Shown: positions 1 to 8,365 of the stretch, in pieces
How the letters are laid out: each line of letters opens with the position of its first letter
Position numbering within the stretch: the first letter of the stretch is position 1
Origin: Paenibacillus tundrae
GTDB taxonomy: Bacteria; Bacillota; Bacilli; Paenibacillales; Paenibacillaceae
Assembly (NCBI RefSeq): GCF_036884255.1
Contig: NZ_CP145605.1
Coordinates: forward strand, 5,208,001-5,272,000
Reading direction: 5' to 3'
Length of the DNA: 64,000 nucleotides
The notes under the pieces: model-generated
The model's input: only the letters and a program-made list of their open reading frames with translations
Told to the model about the DNA's origin: nothing
The model's database searches: none
Made by a program: the position numbers and the translations under genes

Positions 1-1241
1 CCTACAAGCTCTAGCCCAATCCCCAATTCTTTTGCTGCATGTTGGATTAATTCGGCTTGAATTTTCTGTGAGGAGGAGTTGCTGTCATAGTATAGTTTCA
101 TCGTCAAAGGCTGACCGTTCTTCGTTCTTACAGCTCCTCCTTCTGCTGCTGTCCAGCCTGCTTGATCCAATAGTGCTTTTGCCGTTTCTGGATTATACTC
201 TCGCAGCTTCAGATCAACATTCGCGTAGTTAACGTTGGATGAGAATAGTGTGTTCGCTACCGTCTGGGTTCCATTGAAAATATCGTTACTGATCGTCTCC
301 CGGTCAATCGCATACCAGAGTGCTTCGCGAACAGCCGTTTCTTGCACTGGGCTGCCTTGTCTGCTGCTGTTAGCAACGATCATACTTGTATTCATCGCCT
401 CACTTCGAACGACCTGATAATCACCAGATTCAGCTAATCGTTCCATCGCTTCAACATCGATGCTGTCCGCACCCCGATCATCTGTGAACACAACGTTGAT
501 TTCTCCCTTTTGCAGTGCCAAAAATGTGGTCTCTCCTGCCGGGAGAACTTTAGAGGTGATTTTCTTAATTAGGGGTGCTCCTGCCCAATATTCTTCATTG
601 GCTTCAAAAGTAGCGTTCTCTTCAACCTTATGTGCTGTAAGCTTGTATGGTCCTGTGCCATGGTAACCGCTCACGCCGTCTTTGGTTCCACCGTCAACAA
701 AATCCTTCGGTGAGATGAACACATAAGGTCGGGTCATAGACAATTCGACCAATGCTGGATAATAGGCATCTGACAGTGTCAACGCCGCGGTGTATTCATC
801 AATGACTTCCACATTCGTAATTTTGGTGGACAGTTTAATCCAGGCATGCTTTTCAGCGTTGGCCTGCACGGCTTCAATGTTCTGTTTCACGGCCTCTGCG
901 TTAAAGGGCTCACCATCATGAAACTTCACCCCTTGGCGCAAATGAAATGTATAGGTCTTACCGTCCTCTGAAATGTCCCAAGTTTCAGCCAACAATGGCT
1001 TAATTCCGTCCGGTGTGTTCTCCACCAAAGACTCGTATACCATGCCTTGGGCAGGCATCGAGCCTGTATATAGATGAGGGTTCATATCGTTAATATCTTT
1101 GGCTGACGCATAGATTAATTCGCTTTGGACTTCAAGGTTGGCAGGCTCTGTCGAAGCCTCATTGGGTTGCCCGCAACCAGCAATAAGAACCAGAACAGAT
1201 ACCAGCATCAACATATAAATGAACGGACTACTCTTCTTCAC
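1..1241 (-). CDS. cntA: Metallophore-type ABC transporter substrate-binding lipoprotein (CntA-like), 3' end cut by window
   Basis: This is a family 5 (nickel/oligopeptide) extracellular solute-binding lipoprotein that would capture the metal-opine complex at the outer membrane face. The reading frame starts at a GTG with a GGGGGAAATATT ribosome site before it, encodes a hydrophobic signal ending in the lipobox LIAGC, and remains open to the window edge. Family hallmarks such as GVKFHDGEPFNAEAV and GTGPYKL are visible. It follows cntK, cntL and cntM on the same strand, so it is most likely the receptor of the same metallophore system; permease and ATPase genes would lie beyond position 1. The assignment to CntA rather than a generic nickel/peptide receptor comes mainly from this context. 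The C-terminus is not in the window. Confidence 0.85.
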   Translation of the reverse strand, partial: MKKSSPFIYMLMLVSVLVLIAGCGQPNEASTEPANLEVQSELIYASAKDINDMNPHLYTGSMPAQGMVYESLVENTPDGIKPLLAETWDISEDGKTYTFHLRQGVKFHDGEPFNAEAVKQNIEAVQANAEKHAWIKLSTKITNVEVIDEYTAALTLSDAYYPALVELSMTRPYVFISPKDFVDGGTKDGVSGYHGTGPYKLTAHKVEENATFEANEEYWAGAPLIKKITSKVLPAGETTFLALQKGEINVVFTDDRGADSIDVEAMERLAESGDYQVVRSEAMNTSMIVANSSRQGSPVQETAVREALWYAIDRETISNDIFNGTQTVANTLFSSNVNYANVDLKLREYNPETAKALLDQAGWTAAEGGAVRTKNGQPLTMKLYYDSNSSSQKIQAELIQHAAKELGIGLELV

Positions 1242-1356
1242 AATATTTCCCCCTGATGATAAAAATAAAAATGTGCGAATCCATATCACAATAGCTTTAG
1301 TTGCTTTAATCAGAACTAGATATGGATCCAAAATCGGTTTGATTCATGTGCGCATT

Positions 1357-1372
1357 CATGCCAGCCGGCATG
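1357..1372. other. Small hairpin between cntM and cntA
   Basis: CATGCC and GGCATG arms close a four-base loop in the 166-bp spacer between cntM and cntA. A second pair (TCCATATC / GATATGGA) flanks a longer loop nearer cntA. No T-run follows, so these may be processing or partial attenuation structures that change the ratio of receptor to biosynthesis enzymes. This role is inference. Confidence 0.3.
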
Positions 1373-1407
1373 CTTCGTAACTATACAGCGGACTCTTTGA
1401 AGCAAGG

Positions 1408-2727
1408 CTACACATCGTGATGTATCGCATCCCTGTGGTTTGCAATTCCTTGGCAGATCATCTCAATGTCCTCAGCAAAGGATTGAATGACAAAGGCATC
1501 GGATAAGCGCTGACCACTATGAGCTTGAGCTACTTGCTGAAGCTTCGCCTCATATGTAGCAATAAATTGATCAATCGTCGGACAGCTTACCTCCATATGT
1601 CTTGCGATACCCTGAATAATTTTGATGCGATAATAATCTTCTTTGGGCATGCGGGGGATATCCACATATCCCTCATGATTCACAAACATTTTCCGAAATG
1701 GCACGGCTGAAAAGTCAAAATAGGTTCCTTCTGGACTTGGCTTAGAAAAAGGATCAATTAATAATGAGGTGTATCGTATGTACAATAAATACTCTTGATG
1801 TATGGGTTGCAATTGATTAAAATTCTCGATATCGTAGCGGGATAAACTCTCTAATCGCACCGGATAATTATCATCGGTCATGAATTGCAACAGGTTGATC
1901 CCCTGAATATGGAGTTTGTCTGTAATTTGCATGATCTCTTGCCACTGAGCCCGCAGATCCCGAATCAAATATTGGGTAACCGGGCCTTCTGGATATATCT
2001 TGTACACATAGGTTTGGATATCCGATTCCCCAAAGATCGCCTCAAGTGAGAAGTCATTCATAAACAGAGCCGGGTGCACATATAGAGATATATTTCTCGT
2101 TTCTGCCTCTAGCGGGGATGCCATGACCTCCATATGAATTCCTATTCGCTCGTACAACCGGCACAGGTTGTGTACATTTTCAGAAGCAGATCGGGTGGAA
2201 CCGATATAAACCTTCCGCTTCACTCCTGTCGTAATGACATGATTGGACGGTTGCTCGTGCATCCAGCGGGTATCTCCAAGATACGTAGAGAAGCTGATCA
2301 CTTCTGGATTCGCATTTCTCTGTTTCATATACTGGGTTACCAGACGATTGGAACCAAAAGTAGGCGACACCAAAATGATACATTTCACTTGTTTAACGAA
2401 GTGTTCCTTCATTTCTCGCAATACGTCGATGTAAGCATCTGCTGTGACAGCCAAAATCAGCGTATCCCATTCACCCTCCATGGTATCGTAGCCGTGAAAC
2501 ACCTGATCAACAGTGCACTTAACAGCTAGCGGTTGATGCTGTTCATTTTGGATACTTGCTTGAATGCGTTGGTCGTTCTGTTCCAGTGCTGCAAATATCG
2601 ATGCCGATCGAACGGATTCTCTGCCCACAATTCCGATGGAGCAGTTGAGATACGTTTGGAACAGTACGGCAAGCTGAATGGATACAGGACCTGTTCCAGA
2701 TATCAGAATTCGCTGAAAACCTCCCAT
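1408..2727 (-). CDS. cntM: Opine metallophore dehydrogenase (staphylopine dehydrogenase family)
   Basis: This 439-residue protein should catalyse the last step of opine-metallophore synthesis, the NADPH-dependent reductive condensation of the CntL product with a 2-oxoacid. The N-terminus carries a Rossmann nucleotide-binding loop (SGTGPVSIQLA), and family segments such as SPTFGS, ISFSTYLGDTR, HAETRN-like EAETRN, YVHPALFMNDFSL and YPEGP are all visible. Residue 152 (the Asp of YLGDTR) aligns with Asp150 of S. aureus CntM as I recall it. That residue is reported to favour pyruvate over 2-oxoglutarate, so a staphylopine-type product is predicted. A clean AAGGAGG ribosome site precedes the ATG. 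The gene is third in a cntKLMA order, 128 bp behind cntL. Confidence 0.93.
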   Translation of the reverse strand: MGGFQRILISGTGPVSIQLAVLFQTYLNCSIGIVGRESVRSASIFAALEQNDQRIQASIQNEQHQPLAVKCTVDQVFHGYDTMEGEWDTLILAVTADAYIDVLREMKEHFVKQVKCIILVSPTFGSNRLVTQYMKQRNANPEVISFSTYLGDTRWMHEQPSNHVITTGVKRKVYIGSTRSASENVHNLCRLYERIGIHMEVMASPLEAETRNISLYVHPALFMNDFSLEAIFGESDIQTYVYKIYPEGPVTQYLIRDLRAQWQEIMQITDKLHIQGINLLQFMTDDNYPVRLESLSRYDIENFNQLQPIHQEYLLYIRYTSLLIDPFSKPSPEGTYFDFSAVPFRKMFVNHEGYVDIPRMPKEDYYRIKIIQGIARHMEVSCPTIDQFIATYEAKLQQVAQAHSGQRLSDAFVIQSFAEDIEMICQGIANHRDAIHHDV

Positions 2728-2855
2728 ATGAGCCTCCTTATGTTCAATATACTACCTGTAAATTGGAATCACCTAAGCTCTTAGCTCCTAGCTCTAATGA
2801 AGTAAGATCAACCTCTGTTCGATTTAATCGTTTTCGTGAAAAGTGGTTGTAACGA

Positions 2856-3650
2856 CTATGCTTTTTGATACAGCGCAATATCAAACACATCGTCAGGGCG
2901 TAACACCGTGTCAGCGAGCTTCCATTTCCGACTGTCCGTTTCCAGCATGGGATAATTGAACAGGGATTTTAATTGATCGCCATATCTCATCGCCACAACG
3001 ACATGATCATTCGTCAGATCATGCAATTGATCAAGCAAATCGTACTTATTCGCTACCGTAGAGCTGAAAATAATATGTGTTGCTTCTTGCGTGTAGTCCA
3101 GCTGTTCCAGCAATAGGCGTTCCAGACGAATGTTCAAACCAGCTCCTAGGATCTCCACAACCTTCTGTCCCAGCGTAATCGCCTCTTCATCAATATCGAT
3201 ACCCACGACTTCGGCTCCTGTTCGCTTGGCGATGTACAAGGGAGTCATGGGATATGAACCCGAGCCTACCAACAATACCTTGGACTGCGCTGTGACGTGG
3301 AAGCTGCCAAACTCCTTATCAATGCATTCTTCGATGTTCTTGAAGTAATCCGCGACCTGCACATCACCACGCTGTAATCGCAATGCACGATATTTCTCCA
3401 TAATCGCTACACAGTAGGCTGATTGGTGCCTTAGTTCCTCCACGAGAGGATGAAGGCTGTCCAACTCTTGTTCTGCAAGCTGTTCCCAGGCTGCCTTGTT
3501 CTCCGGATCTGTCACGAACCTGGAATAATGATCGATCAGCGCTTCAAGCTCTGAACTATGATGCAGCGTATGATCATACTTGCTTCCCAGCTCATTGAAT
3601 TTCATCGCGTATTCACGCAAACAGGTTTGAAAATGAACCAATGTGACCAT
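2856..3650 (-). CDS. cntL: Nicotianamine synthase-like aminobutyrate transferase CntL
   Basis: CntL transfers an aminobutyrate group from S-adenosylmethionine to histidine (D-histidine in the staphylopine pathway). The 264-residue protein has the class I methyltransferase-like SAM fold: a VLLVGSGSYPMTPL glycine loop near residues 126-139, followed by GIDID (about 150-154) and a late FSSTVANKY segment. Its length matches bacterial CntL and is shorter than plant nicotianamine synthase. GGGGGAT lies before the ATG. It sits 29 bp behind cntK and is presumably co-transcribed from the Zur-boxed promoter upstream of cntK. Confidence 0.92.
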   Translation of the reverse strand: MVTLVHFQTCLREYAMKFNELGSKYDHTLHHSSELEALIDHYSRFVTDPENKAAWEQLAEQELDSLHPLVEELRHQSAYCVAIMEKYRALRLQRGDVQVADYFKNIEECIDKEFGSFHVTAQSKVLLVGSGSYPMTPLYIAKRTGAEVVGIDIDEEAITLGQKVVEILGAGLNIRLERLLLEQLDYTQEATHIIFSSTVANKYDLLDQLHDLTNDHVVVAMRYGDQLKSLFNYPMLETDSRKWKLADTVLRPDDVFDIALYQKA

Positions 3651-3679
3651 TTCTTATCCCCCTACATCTTGTCATCGTC

Positions 3680-4546
3680 TTACATATGATGTGCCTGTAA
3701 AAGTGCGCTTGCTGGGTCATCGATAAATGCTCTGCCTTGTGCCACAATGCCGACAGTTCCTTCAATGGTAATACTCTCAATTTCTGCTTCATGCCACCCG
3801 ACCATCACCTTAATGGCACCACCAGGCTGCTTGATGTAATGCGAAATTTCGCGTTGCTGGCTCCAAGCAAGGTAAGCTCCTAGGGAGGCCGTTCCTGAAC
3901 CACATCCTCGTTCCCAGATCAGACTATCCAATGGAGGTACATAGATGAGTGGAGCTAGCTCTGCTGACGAAGATTTATATAACATAATACCGATCAGCTT
4001 ATCCCCCATCGTTAATCCGAGTAAGCGAGCCAAGGCTTGAGCCCTTCTCTTCATCGTTTCATCGAATTCTTCAACCTCGATCACAATATGGATAAATTCT
4101 TGATAGCGCACGATGATGATATCTAGATCCATACCTTCATACTTAATGGATCGTTGCTCAATCTGCTCAGGGATTGGCATAGACACCTGGCAGTCATATC
4201 CGCTGGTTTGCCTTTTCACGTGACACACGATTAATTGCTCTGTTCCGGAAGCCGTAAGCACAACGTGCATCTGATCATGTTGTTCCAACTTAGCTTCTGC
4301 TGCGATATGTGCAGCGAGTGCCATACAGGCATTGCCACAGAACTCTCCTCCCGCCATCTGTAAATGTGCAACGGCTCCCTGCTGCATGGATCTCTCAATG
4401 AATCCCACCTGTTCAGCGTACACATGTTCATACGACATTAGTTGGGATGCAATGTGTGGGTAGCTCTCGGCTGGATGATTCGTCTGAACCAGAATCGTCA
4501 TGTTCTGGGTCGGATTAAATTTGATAAATTCGATCTCCTGTTTCAT
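3680..4546 (-). CDS. cntK: Histidine racemase of the DapF family (CntK-like)
   Basis: This 288-residue protein belongs to the diaminopimelate-epimerase fold family, and by context is the cofactor-independent racemase that makes D-histidine for the metallophore. Both catalytic cysteines are visible in the two pseudo-symmetric halves, in GGEFCGNA (Cys70) and ERGCGSGT (Cys216). A longer frame opens 66 bp upstream, but the later ATG was chosen. It has AGGAGT ten bases before it, and the protein then begins KQEIEFIKFNPTQNMTILV, which matches the start of S. aureus CntK as I recall it. The upstream alternative would begin almost inside the operator. Its place directly before cntL and cntM argues against an ordinary DapF. 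Confidence 0.9.
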   Translation of the reverse strand: MKQEIEFIKFNPTQNMTILVQTNHPAESYPHIASQLMSYEHVYAEQVGFIERSMQQGAVAHLQMAGGEFCGNACMALAAHIAAEAKLEQHDQMHVVLTASGTEQLIVCHVKRQTSGYDCQVSMPIPEQIEQRSIKYEGMDLDIIIVRYQEFIHIVIEVEEFDETMKRRAQALARLLGLTMGDKLIGIMLYKSSSAELAPLIYVPPLDSLIWERGCGSGTASLGAYLAWSQQREISHYIKQPGGAIKVMVGWHEAEIESITIEGTVGIVAQGRAFIDDPASALLQAHHM

Positions 4547-4612
4547 CGCAGCGATTACTCCTATTCTTATCCTCAGAATATAAAGGTGAGCTAATTTTCC
4601 TCCATTCGACAT

Positions 4613-4633
4613 TAATCGTAATTATTACGATTA
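4613..4633. promoter_or_regulatory. Perfect 21-bp Zur-type operator
   Basis: A perfect palindrome centred at 4623 has the half-site TAATCGTAAT, a central T and the exact reverse complement. It matches the Bacillus Zur box (core TCGTAATNATTACGA) and is not the Fur-type GATAATGAT repeat. It lies just downstream of the expected transcription start of the cnt promoter, where a bound Zur-Zn repressor would block transcription. The match is seen directly; zinc control is inferred from family knowledge. Confidence 0.88.
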
Positions 4634-4645
4634 GTAGACGAGAAA

Positions 4646-4674
4646 AATATAGCATAGCCATTTCAGATCGTCAA
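4646..4674 (-). promoter_or_regulatory. Sigma-A promoter of the cnt operon
   Basis: On the minus strand TTGACG and TATATT are separated by exactly 17 bases. The predicted start of transcription is near 4639, only a few bases before the Zur-type palindrome. The 5' leader to the cntK start would be about 90 nt. Confidence 0.75.
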
Positions 4675-4797
4675 CAAATATTTCCATTTTAGAAAAAAGA
4701 GTTCTATCCGTTATGAAACAATCCATTTTCCTGTGCATTGATGTATCCGGCTAACGCTCAACTTCAATCCATAGTATTCAGAACAGAGGGAATTCTC

Positions 4798-4825
4798 TTG
4801 TCCGAGAATAGGTTCATGTTATAAT
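4798..4825 (+). promoter_or_regulatory. Sigma-A promoter of the biotin ligase gene
   Basis: TTGTCC and a consensus TATAAT are spaced by 16 bases, about 50 bp before the biotin ligase start. The region between this promoter and the divergent cnt promoter (about 120 bp) shows no other recognised element. Confidence 0.6.
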
Positions 4826-4875
4826 TCAATCGTTAGTTCAGGTGCGTTGCATCAGACATGATTGGGGGATCTTCC

Positions 4876-5604
4876 ATGGACATATTACAATACGACACCA
4901 TTGATAGTACCAATATAGAAGCGAAGCGACTGATCCAAAGCGGTAAGTCTCCGGGCTTTGCCGTCATGTCCCAGAATCAGACTGCGGGTAAAGGACAATA
5001 CGGTCGGGTATGGCAGACACCTCCGGGAAATCTCGCACTTACCACCGTTTGGCCGCTATCCACCAATCTGGCTCTTCGACCAACCATCGCATTGATGGCA
5101 GGGCTTGCGATTCATGATGTCATTGAGCCGTATCTTACAGCCAACCAGCGTCTGCAGATCAAATGGCCTAATGATATCCTTATTAACGGAGCTAAACTAT
5201 CCGGTACGCTCGTTGAAGCTGATCACTCCGCTATGTACATCGGAATCGGTATCAATGTGGCATATCGACCAGAACATGTGCCTTACTCCACCATATGTTT
5301 ATCCGAATTCGCTGAGGTTCGTCCTGACGTAATCGCAGAGCAGCTCGTGCAGAGCCTAGTGGACTATCACCAATCTTGGATTACAGATGGATTCGAGCCA
5401 CTGATTCCGCTGTATCAAGAACGAATGTTTAACTTTGGAGAAGAAATTCAATTCATGGTTGACCGTGAGAACAGCGAATGGATTGAAGGGCAATGCCTAG
5501 GGGTCGACAGTCATGGACGTTTGCTCATTGAGCAGGCGGATGGGCAGGTCACTGCGCATGCAAGTGGGGACGTTGTCATTAAGAAATCGAATGCTTCAAG
5601 CTAA
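4876..5604 (+). CDS. Biotin--[biotin carboxyl-carrier protein] ligase, monofunctional
   Basis: This 242-residue enzyme activates biotin with ATP and attaches it to acetyl-CoA carboxylase or pyruvate carboxylase. Family motifs appear in order: STNIEAK near residue 13, the biotinyl-AMP loop AGKGQYGRVW, the catalytic KWPNDI segment and the GIGINV strand. There is no N-terminal helix-turn-helix, so unlike B. subtilis BirA it should not act as a biotin repressor (a group I ligase). The chosen ATG follows GGGGGAT; an ATG 18 bases earlier in the same frame lacks a ribosome site. It is a single-gene unit with its own promoter and terminator. Confidence 0.9.
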   Translation: MDILQYDTIDSTNIEAKRLIQSGKSPGFAVMSQNQTAGKGQYGRVWQTPPGNLALTTVWPLSTNLALRPTIALMAGLAIHDVIEPYLTANQRLQIKWPNDILINGAKLSGTLVEADHSAMYIGIGINVAYRPEHVPYSTICLSEFAEVRPDVIAEQLVQSLVDYHQSWITDGFEPLIPLYQERMFNFGEEIQFMVDRENSEWIEGQCLGVDSHGRLLIEQADGQVTAHASGDVVIKKSNASS

Positions 5605-5674
5605 GGAGTTGTATTTCGAAGTAATATTTTGAAATAATCATAAGGATCACGCGGTGCGGTGATCGAGTAACACA

Positions 5675-5713
5675 AAAAGGCTTTATGGGAACCCTTAGTC
5701 CATAAAGCCTTTT
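5675..5713. terminator. Bidirectional terminator after the biotin ligase gene
   Basis: AAAAGGCTTTATGG and its exact complement form a 14-bp stem around an 11-base loop, with A and T runs on both sides. It can serve the biotin ligase gene on the plus strand and the amidohydrolase gene arriving on the minus strand. The remaining bases up to 5902 show nothing else. Confidence 0.85.
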
Positions 5714-5902
5714 GGCATGACCTTTTGCAAGAAAACGTAAAGTAAACAGGCAGATTCCCTACTTCGAACAGGTTAATTTGCCTGCAAAGTCGTTCTTTTT
5801 AACATTTATTCTTTGGCAGCTGTTCTTTAAAATCTATTCTTTATCGGCCACTCTATTGCCATCTGTTTTCTAACATTTCGTGCTATTCCTTTAGTCAAGC
5901 AA

Positions 5903-7159
5903 TTAGTCACCCACTTGCTGTTGTGCCTGTAGGTTCTCAAGAGTCTGTTCTGCAAGAGCTGCTAGGAGATGTGCTCCAAGCGGGAGTGCTCTTTCATCGA
6001 GATCGAATGCCGGGTGGTGCCATTCATGGCGTCCGGATGTGCCGAGGAAGAGAAATAGACCCGGAACTTCTTTTTGATAAAAGGCAAAATCTTCACCTGC
6101 CGGAGATGGCAATGGTCTAACACTTTTCAACCCGACTTGGCTAGCCACCCGTTCTGCTTCAGCCGCTAACGAGGCATCATTCACAACTGCCGGTGGACCT
6201 TGTATCCAGCGTACCGATGCACGTGTTCCATAAGCCGCCGCTACACCTGAGACGACCTGATTAAAGCGTTCCCGAATCCGCGCCCGTACCTTCTCATCAA
6301 AAGTACGCACCGTTCCATCCAGAATCGCTTCATCAGGAATCACATTCCATGCAGTTCCACTATGAATTTTAGTTACACTGACTACGGCACTCTCCTGCGC
6401 ACCAACATTTCGACTTACGATTGCTTGCAGTGCCGTGACGATGTGTGAAGCAACGACGATTGGATCGATGCCCGCCTCTGGCACTGCCGCGTGAGTCCCT
6501 ACACCCTCCACCTTGACAACAAACCCATCTGCTGATGCCATAAGTGCACCCTCGCGAATGCCCACTGTACCTACCTGCAGATCCGGTTTGTTATGCAAGC
6601 CAAATATGGCGCCAACGTCGGTAAGTGCACCACTCTGAATGACTTGCCTTGCACCTGTTGCCTTCTCTTCAGAGGGCTGGAATACAAGTCTCACCTTGCC
6701 CCGAAGCTGGGCTTCACGCTGCTTGAGCAGCCGTGCCGCACCGATGAGAATAGCCGTATGCGCATCGTGACCGCAGGCATGAGCTTTGCCATCAACCTGG
6801 GATGCATATTCAAGTTTCGTCTCTTCTTGTAAAGGCAGAGCATCAATGTCCGCACGCAGAGCAACGATTGGACCATCGCCCTCCCCGATCTCTGCGATCA
6901 ATCCAGTACGCAGTTTATAATCCGTCGCAACGGTTATCCCCTCTTCTTCCAACCAGCCTTGAATGGCTGCGGTCGTTTCGAATTCCTCTCCGGATAACTC
7001 CGGATTACGGTGAAGCTGACGCCGGATTTCGATCAAGCGAGCAGCCAATGTTTCGTCCTGTTCTGTAGGAGCTACTGGCTTGTGATCGAGATGAGGCTCT
7101 GGCTCCACTTGCTGTAATTCATGCCCTGTTCGCTGTTCAGACAGTTTCAGATCACTCAT
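5903..7159 (-). CDS. M20 family amidohydrolase (N-acyl-cysteine deacetylase candidate)
   Basis: This is a 418-residue M20D-type metallopeptidase/aminoacylase. The metal-binding segments CGHDAHTAILIG and QPSEEKATGA, the HNKPDL region and a late PSPAGEDFAF are visible. In the Bacillus ytm and yxe operons similar enzymes remove the N-acetyl group from S-modified cysteines after oxidation. Its position as last gene of a sulfur-salvage cluster suggests the same task here. The start follows GGGAGCG; the N-terminus then has about 38 extra, mostly polar residues before the conserved core, which is unusual. The exact substrate cannot be told from the sequence. Confidence 0.8.
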   Translation of the reverse strand: MSDLKLSEQRTGHELQQVEPEPHLDHKPVAPTEQDETLAARLIEIRRQLHRNPELSGEEFETTAAIQGWLEEEGITVATDYKLRTGLIAEIGEGDGPIVALRADIDALPLQEETKLEYASQVDGKAHACGHDAHTAILIGAARLLKQREAQLRGKVRLVFQPSEEKATGARQVIQSGALTDVGAIFGLHNKPDLQVGTVGIREGALMASADGFVVKVEGVGTHAAVPEAGIDPIVVASHIVTALQAIVSRNVGAQESAVVSVTKIHSGTAWNVIPDEAILDGTVRTFDEKVRARIRERFNQVVSGVAAAYGTRASVRWIQGPPAVVNDASLAAEAERVASQVGLKSVRPLPSPAGEDFAFYQKEVPGLFLFLGTSGRHEWHHPAFDLDERALPLGAHLLAALAEQTLENLQAQQQVGD

Positions 7160-7239
7160 GTCATCGCTCCCTCTCTCCATGATCGTGTACGAATTCTGTA
7201 ATAATTAGGACGTGTCTGAAAACTCGCCCTAGCTATAAG

Positions 7240-8298
7240 CTATATCACTGACTCCGCAACATTTGCGCTTTCGACATCTTCCAATAATCCTTGCTCCTCC
7301 AGAGCTTCCCGCAACAATTCAAACGAACGGATTCGTTTCGAAAAATCACGTGTAGCCGTCGTTACGATCAGCTCATCCACAGCAAATTTTTGCTGGAAAT
7401 CACGTAGCGCTTTACCCACAAATTCCTTTGTACCTCGGGTCACGCTTGGTTCCAACACTTCGGTTCGATAGGATTCGTTCGTTTGTTTAGCAAATTCAGC
7501 TACCTGTTCCTCTGAAAGTACCGTCAGCGTCTTACCACTTTCCAAAAAAATCTTGATCGGTCTATGCTCACCAATCAGCTCCTCGGCTTCTTGCTCACTC
7601 TCTGCCACAATTAACGATAGAGCAAGCGCCGTATATGGCTCACGCCCCGTAGAACGGTCGAATTGTTCACGATAGATTCGGAAGGCTTCTTGAGCCACCT
7701 CTTGATTACTATTAATAAACAGGGAGAACACATAGGGTAATCCAAGCTCTGCTGCCATACCAGCACTGTCAGGACTTGCCCCGAGTACATACAACTCGGC
7801 TGGAATTTCGGATACAGGTGAAGCTTTCAATCCAGCTAAAGGATGGGACGGATCTTGTTCAGGCTCGTTATGAATAAATTTCCTTACTTGAGCGATCTTC
7901 TCTTTAAGCGAGGGTGCATCTTGGATGCCCTGTTGCAGCGCTTGGGTTGAGCGGGGCAGTCCTCCAGGTGCACGACCAATACCCAGATCAATTCTTCCCT
8001 CTCCGAGTGCCGCTAAAATATTGAAATTCTCGGCCACTTTGTAAGGGCTGTAATGCTGAAGCATCACACCTCCGGAGCCCAAGCGAATCCGCTTGGTATG
8101 AGCAATCAGATGGGCAATGAGCACTTCCGGTGAAGAGCCTGCCACATGCTCTGAATCATGGTGCTCTGATACCCAAAAACGATGAAATCCGAGCGCTTCT
8201 GCCCGCTGAGCAAGCTCAATCGTATGCCGAAATGCATCCGCCGGCTTTTCCCCTTCATAGATTGGAGTCTGATCCAATATCCCAATACGAATGCCCAT
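7240..8298 (-). CDS. Luciferase-like flavin monooxygenase (LLM class, YtmO/CmoO-like)
   Basis: This 352-residue protein belongs to the bacterial luciferase-like family, whose members use reduced FMN and oxygen. It shows the family features ILDQTPIYEGEKP at the start, the WVSEHHDSEHVAGSSPEVLIAHL strand-helix and GVMLQHYSPYKVAE, then IDLGIGRAPGG. Enzymes of this subgroup (YtmO, YwcH) sit with sulfur operons in Bacillus. Here it lies between a LysR regulator and an amidohydrolase in a cluster with an FMN reductase that could supply FMNH2. The likely role is oxidation of an S-alkylcysteine or related thioether; the substrate is inferred. Confidence 0.82.
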   Translation of the reverse strand: MGIRIGILDQTPIYEGEKPADAFRHTIELAQRAEALGFHRFWVSEHHDSEHVAGSSPEVLIAHLIAHTKRIRLGSGGVMLQHYSPYKVAENFNILAALGEGRIDLGIGRAPGGLPRSTQALQQGIQDAPSLKEKIAQVRKFIHNEPEQDPSHPLAGLKASPVSEIPAELYVLGASPDSAGMAAELGLPYVFSLFINSNQEVAQEAFRIYREQFDRSTGREPYTALALSLIVAESEQEAEELIGEHRPIKIFLESGKTLTVLSEEQVAEFAKQTNESYRTEVLEPSVTRGTKEFVGKALRDFQQKFAVDELIVTTATRDFSKRIRSFELLREALEEQGLLEDVESANVAESVI

Positions 8299-8365
8299 GT
8301 GAAGTTCCCCCTAAATTAATCATTCGAGTTCAAACGTACGATCCGCAGTACGAATATCCAAAATG

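Noticed and set aside
3680-4546. Ordinary diaminopimelate epimerase (DapF)
   Set aside because: The position directly before cntL and cntM and the CntK-like N-terminus favour histidine racemase.
4613-4633. Fur rather than Zur operator
   Set aside because: The palindrome is TCGTAAT-based, not built from GATAAT repeats, and zinc-linked metallophore genes follow.
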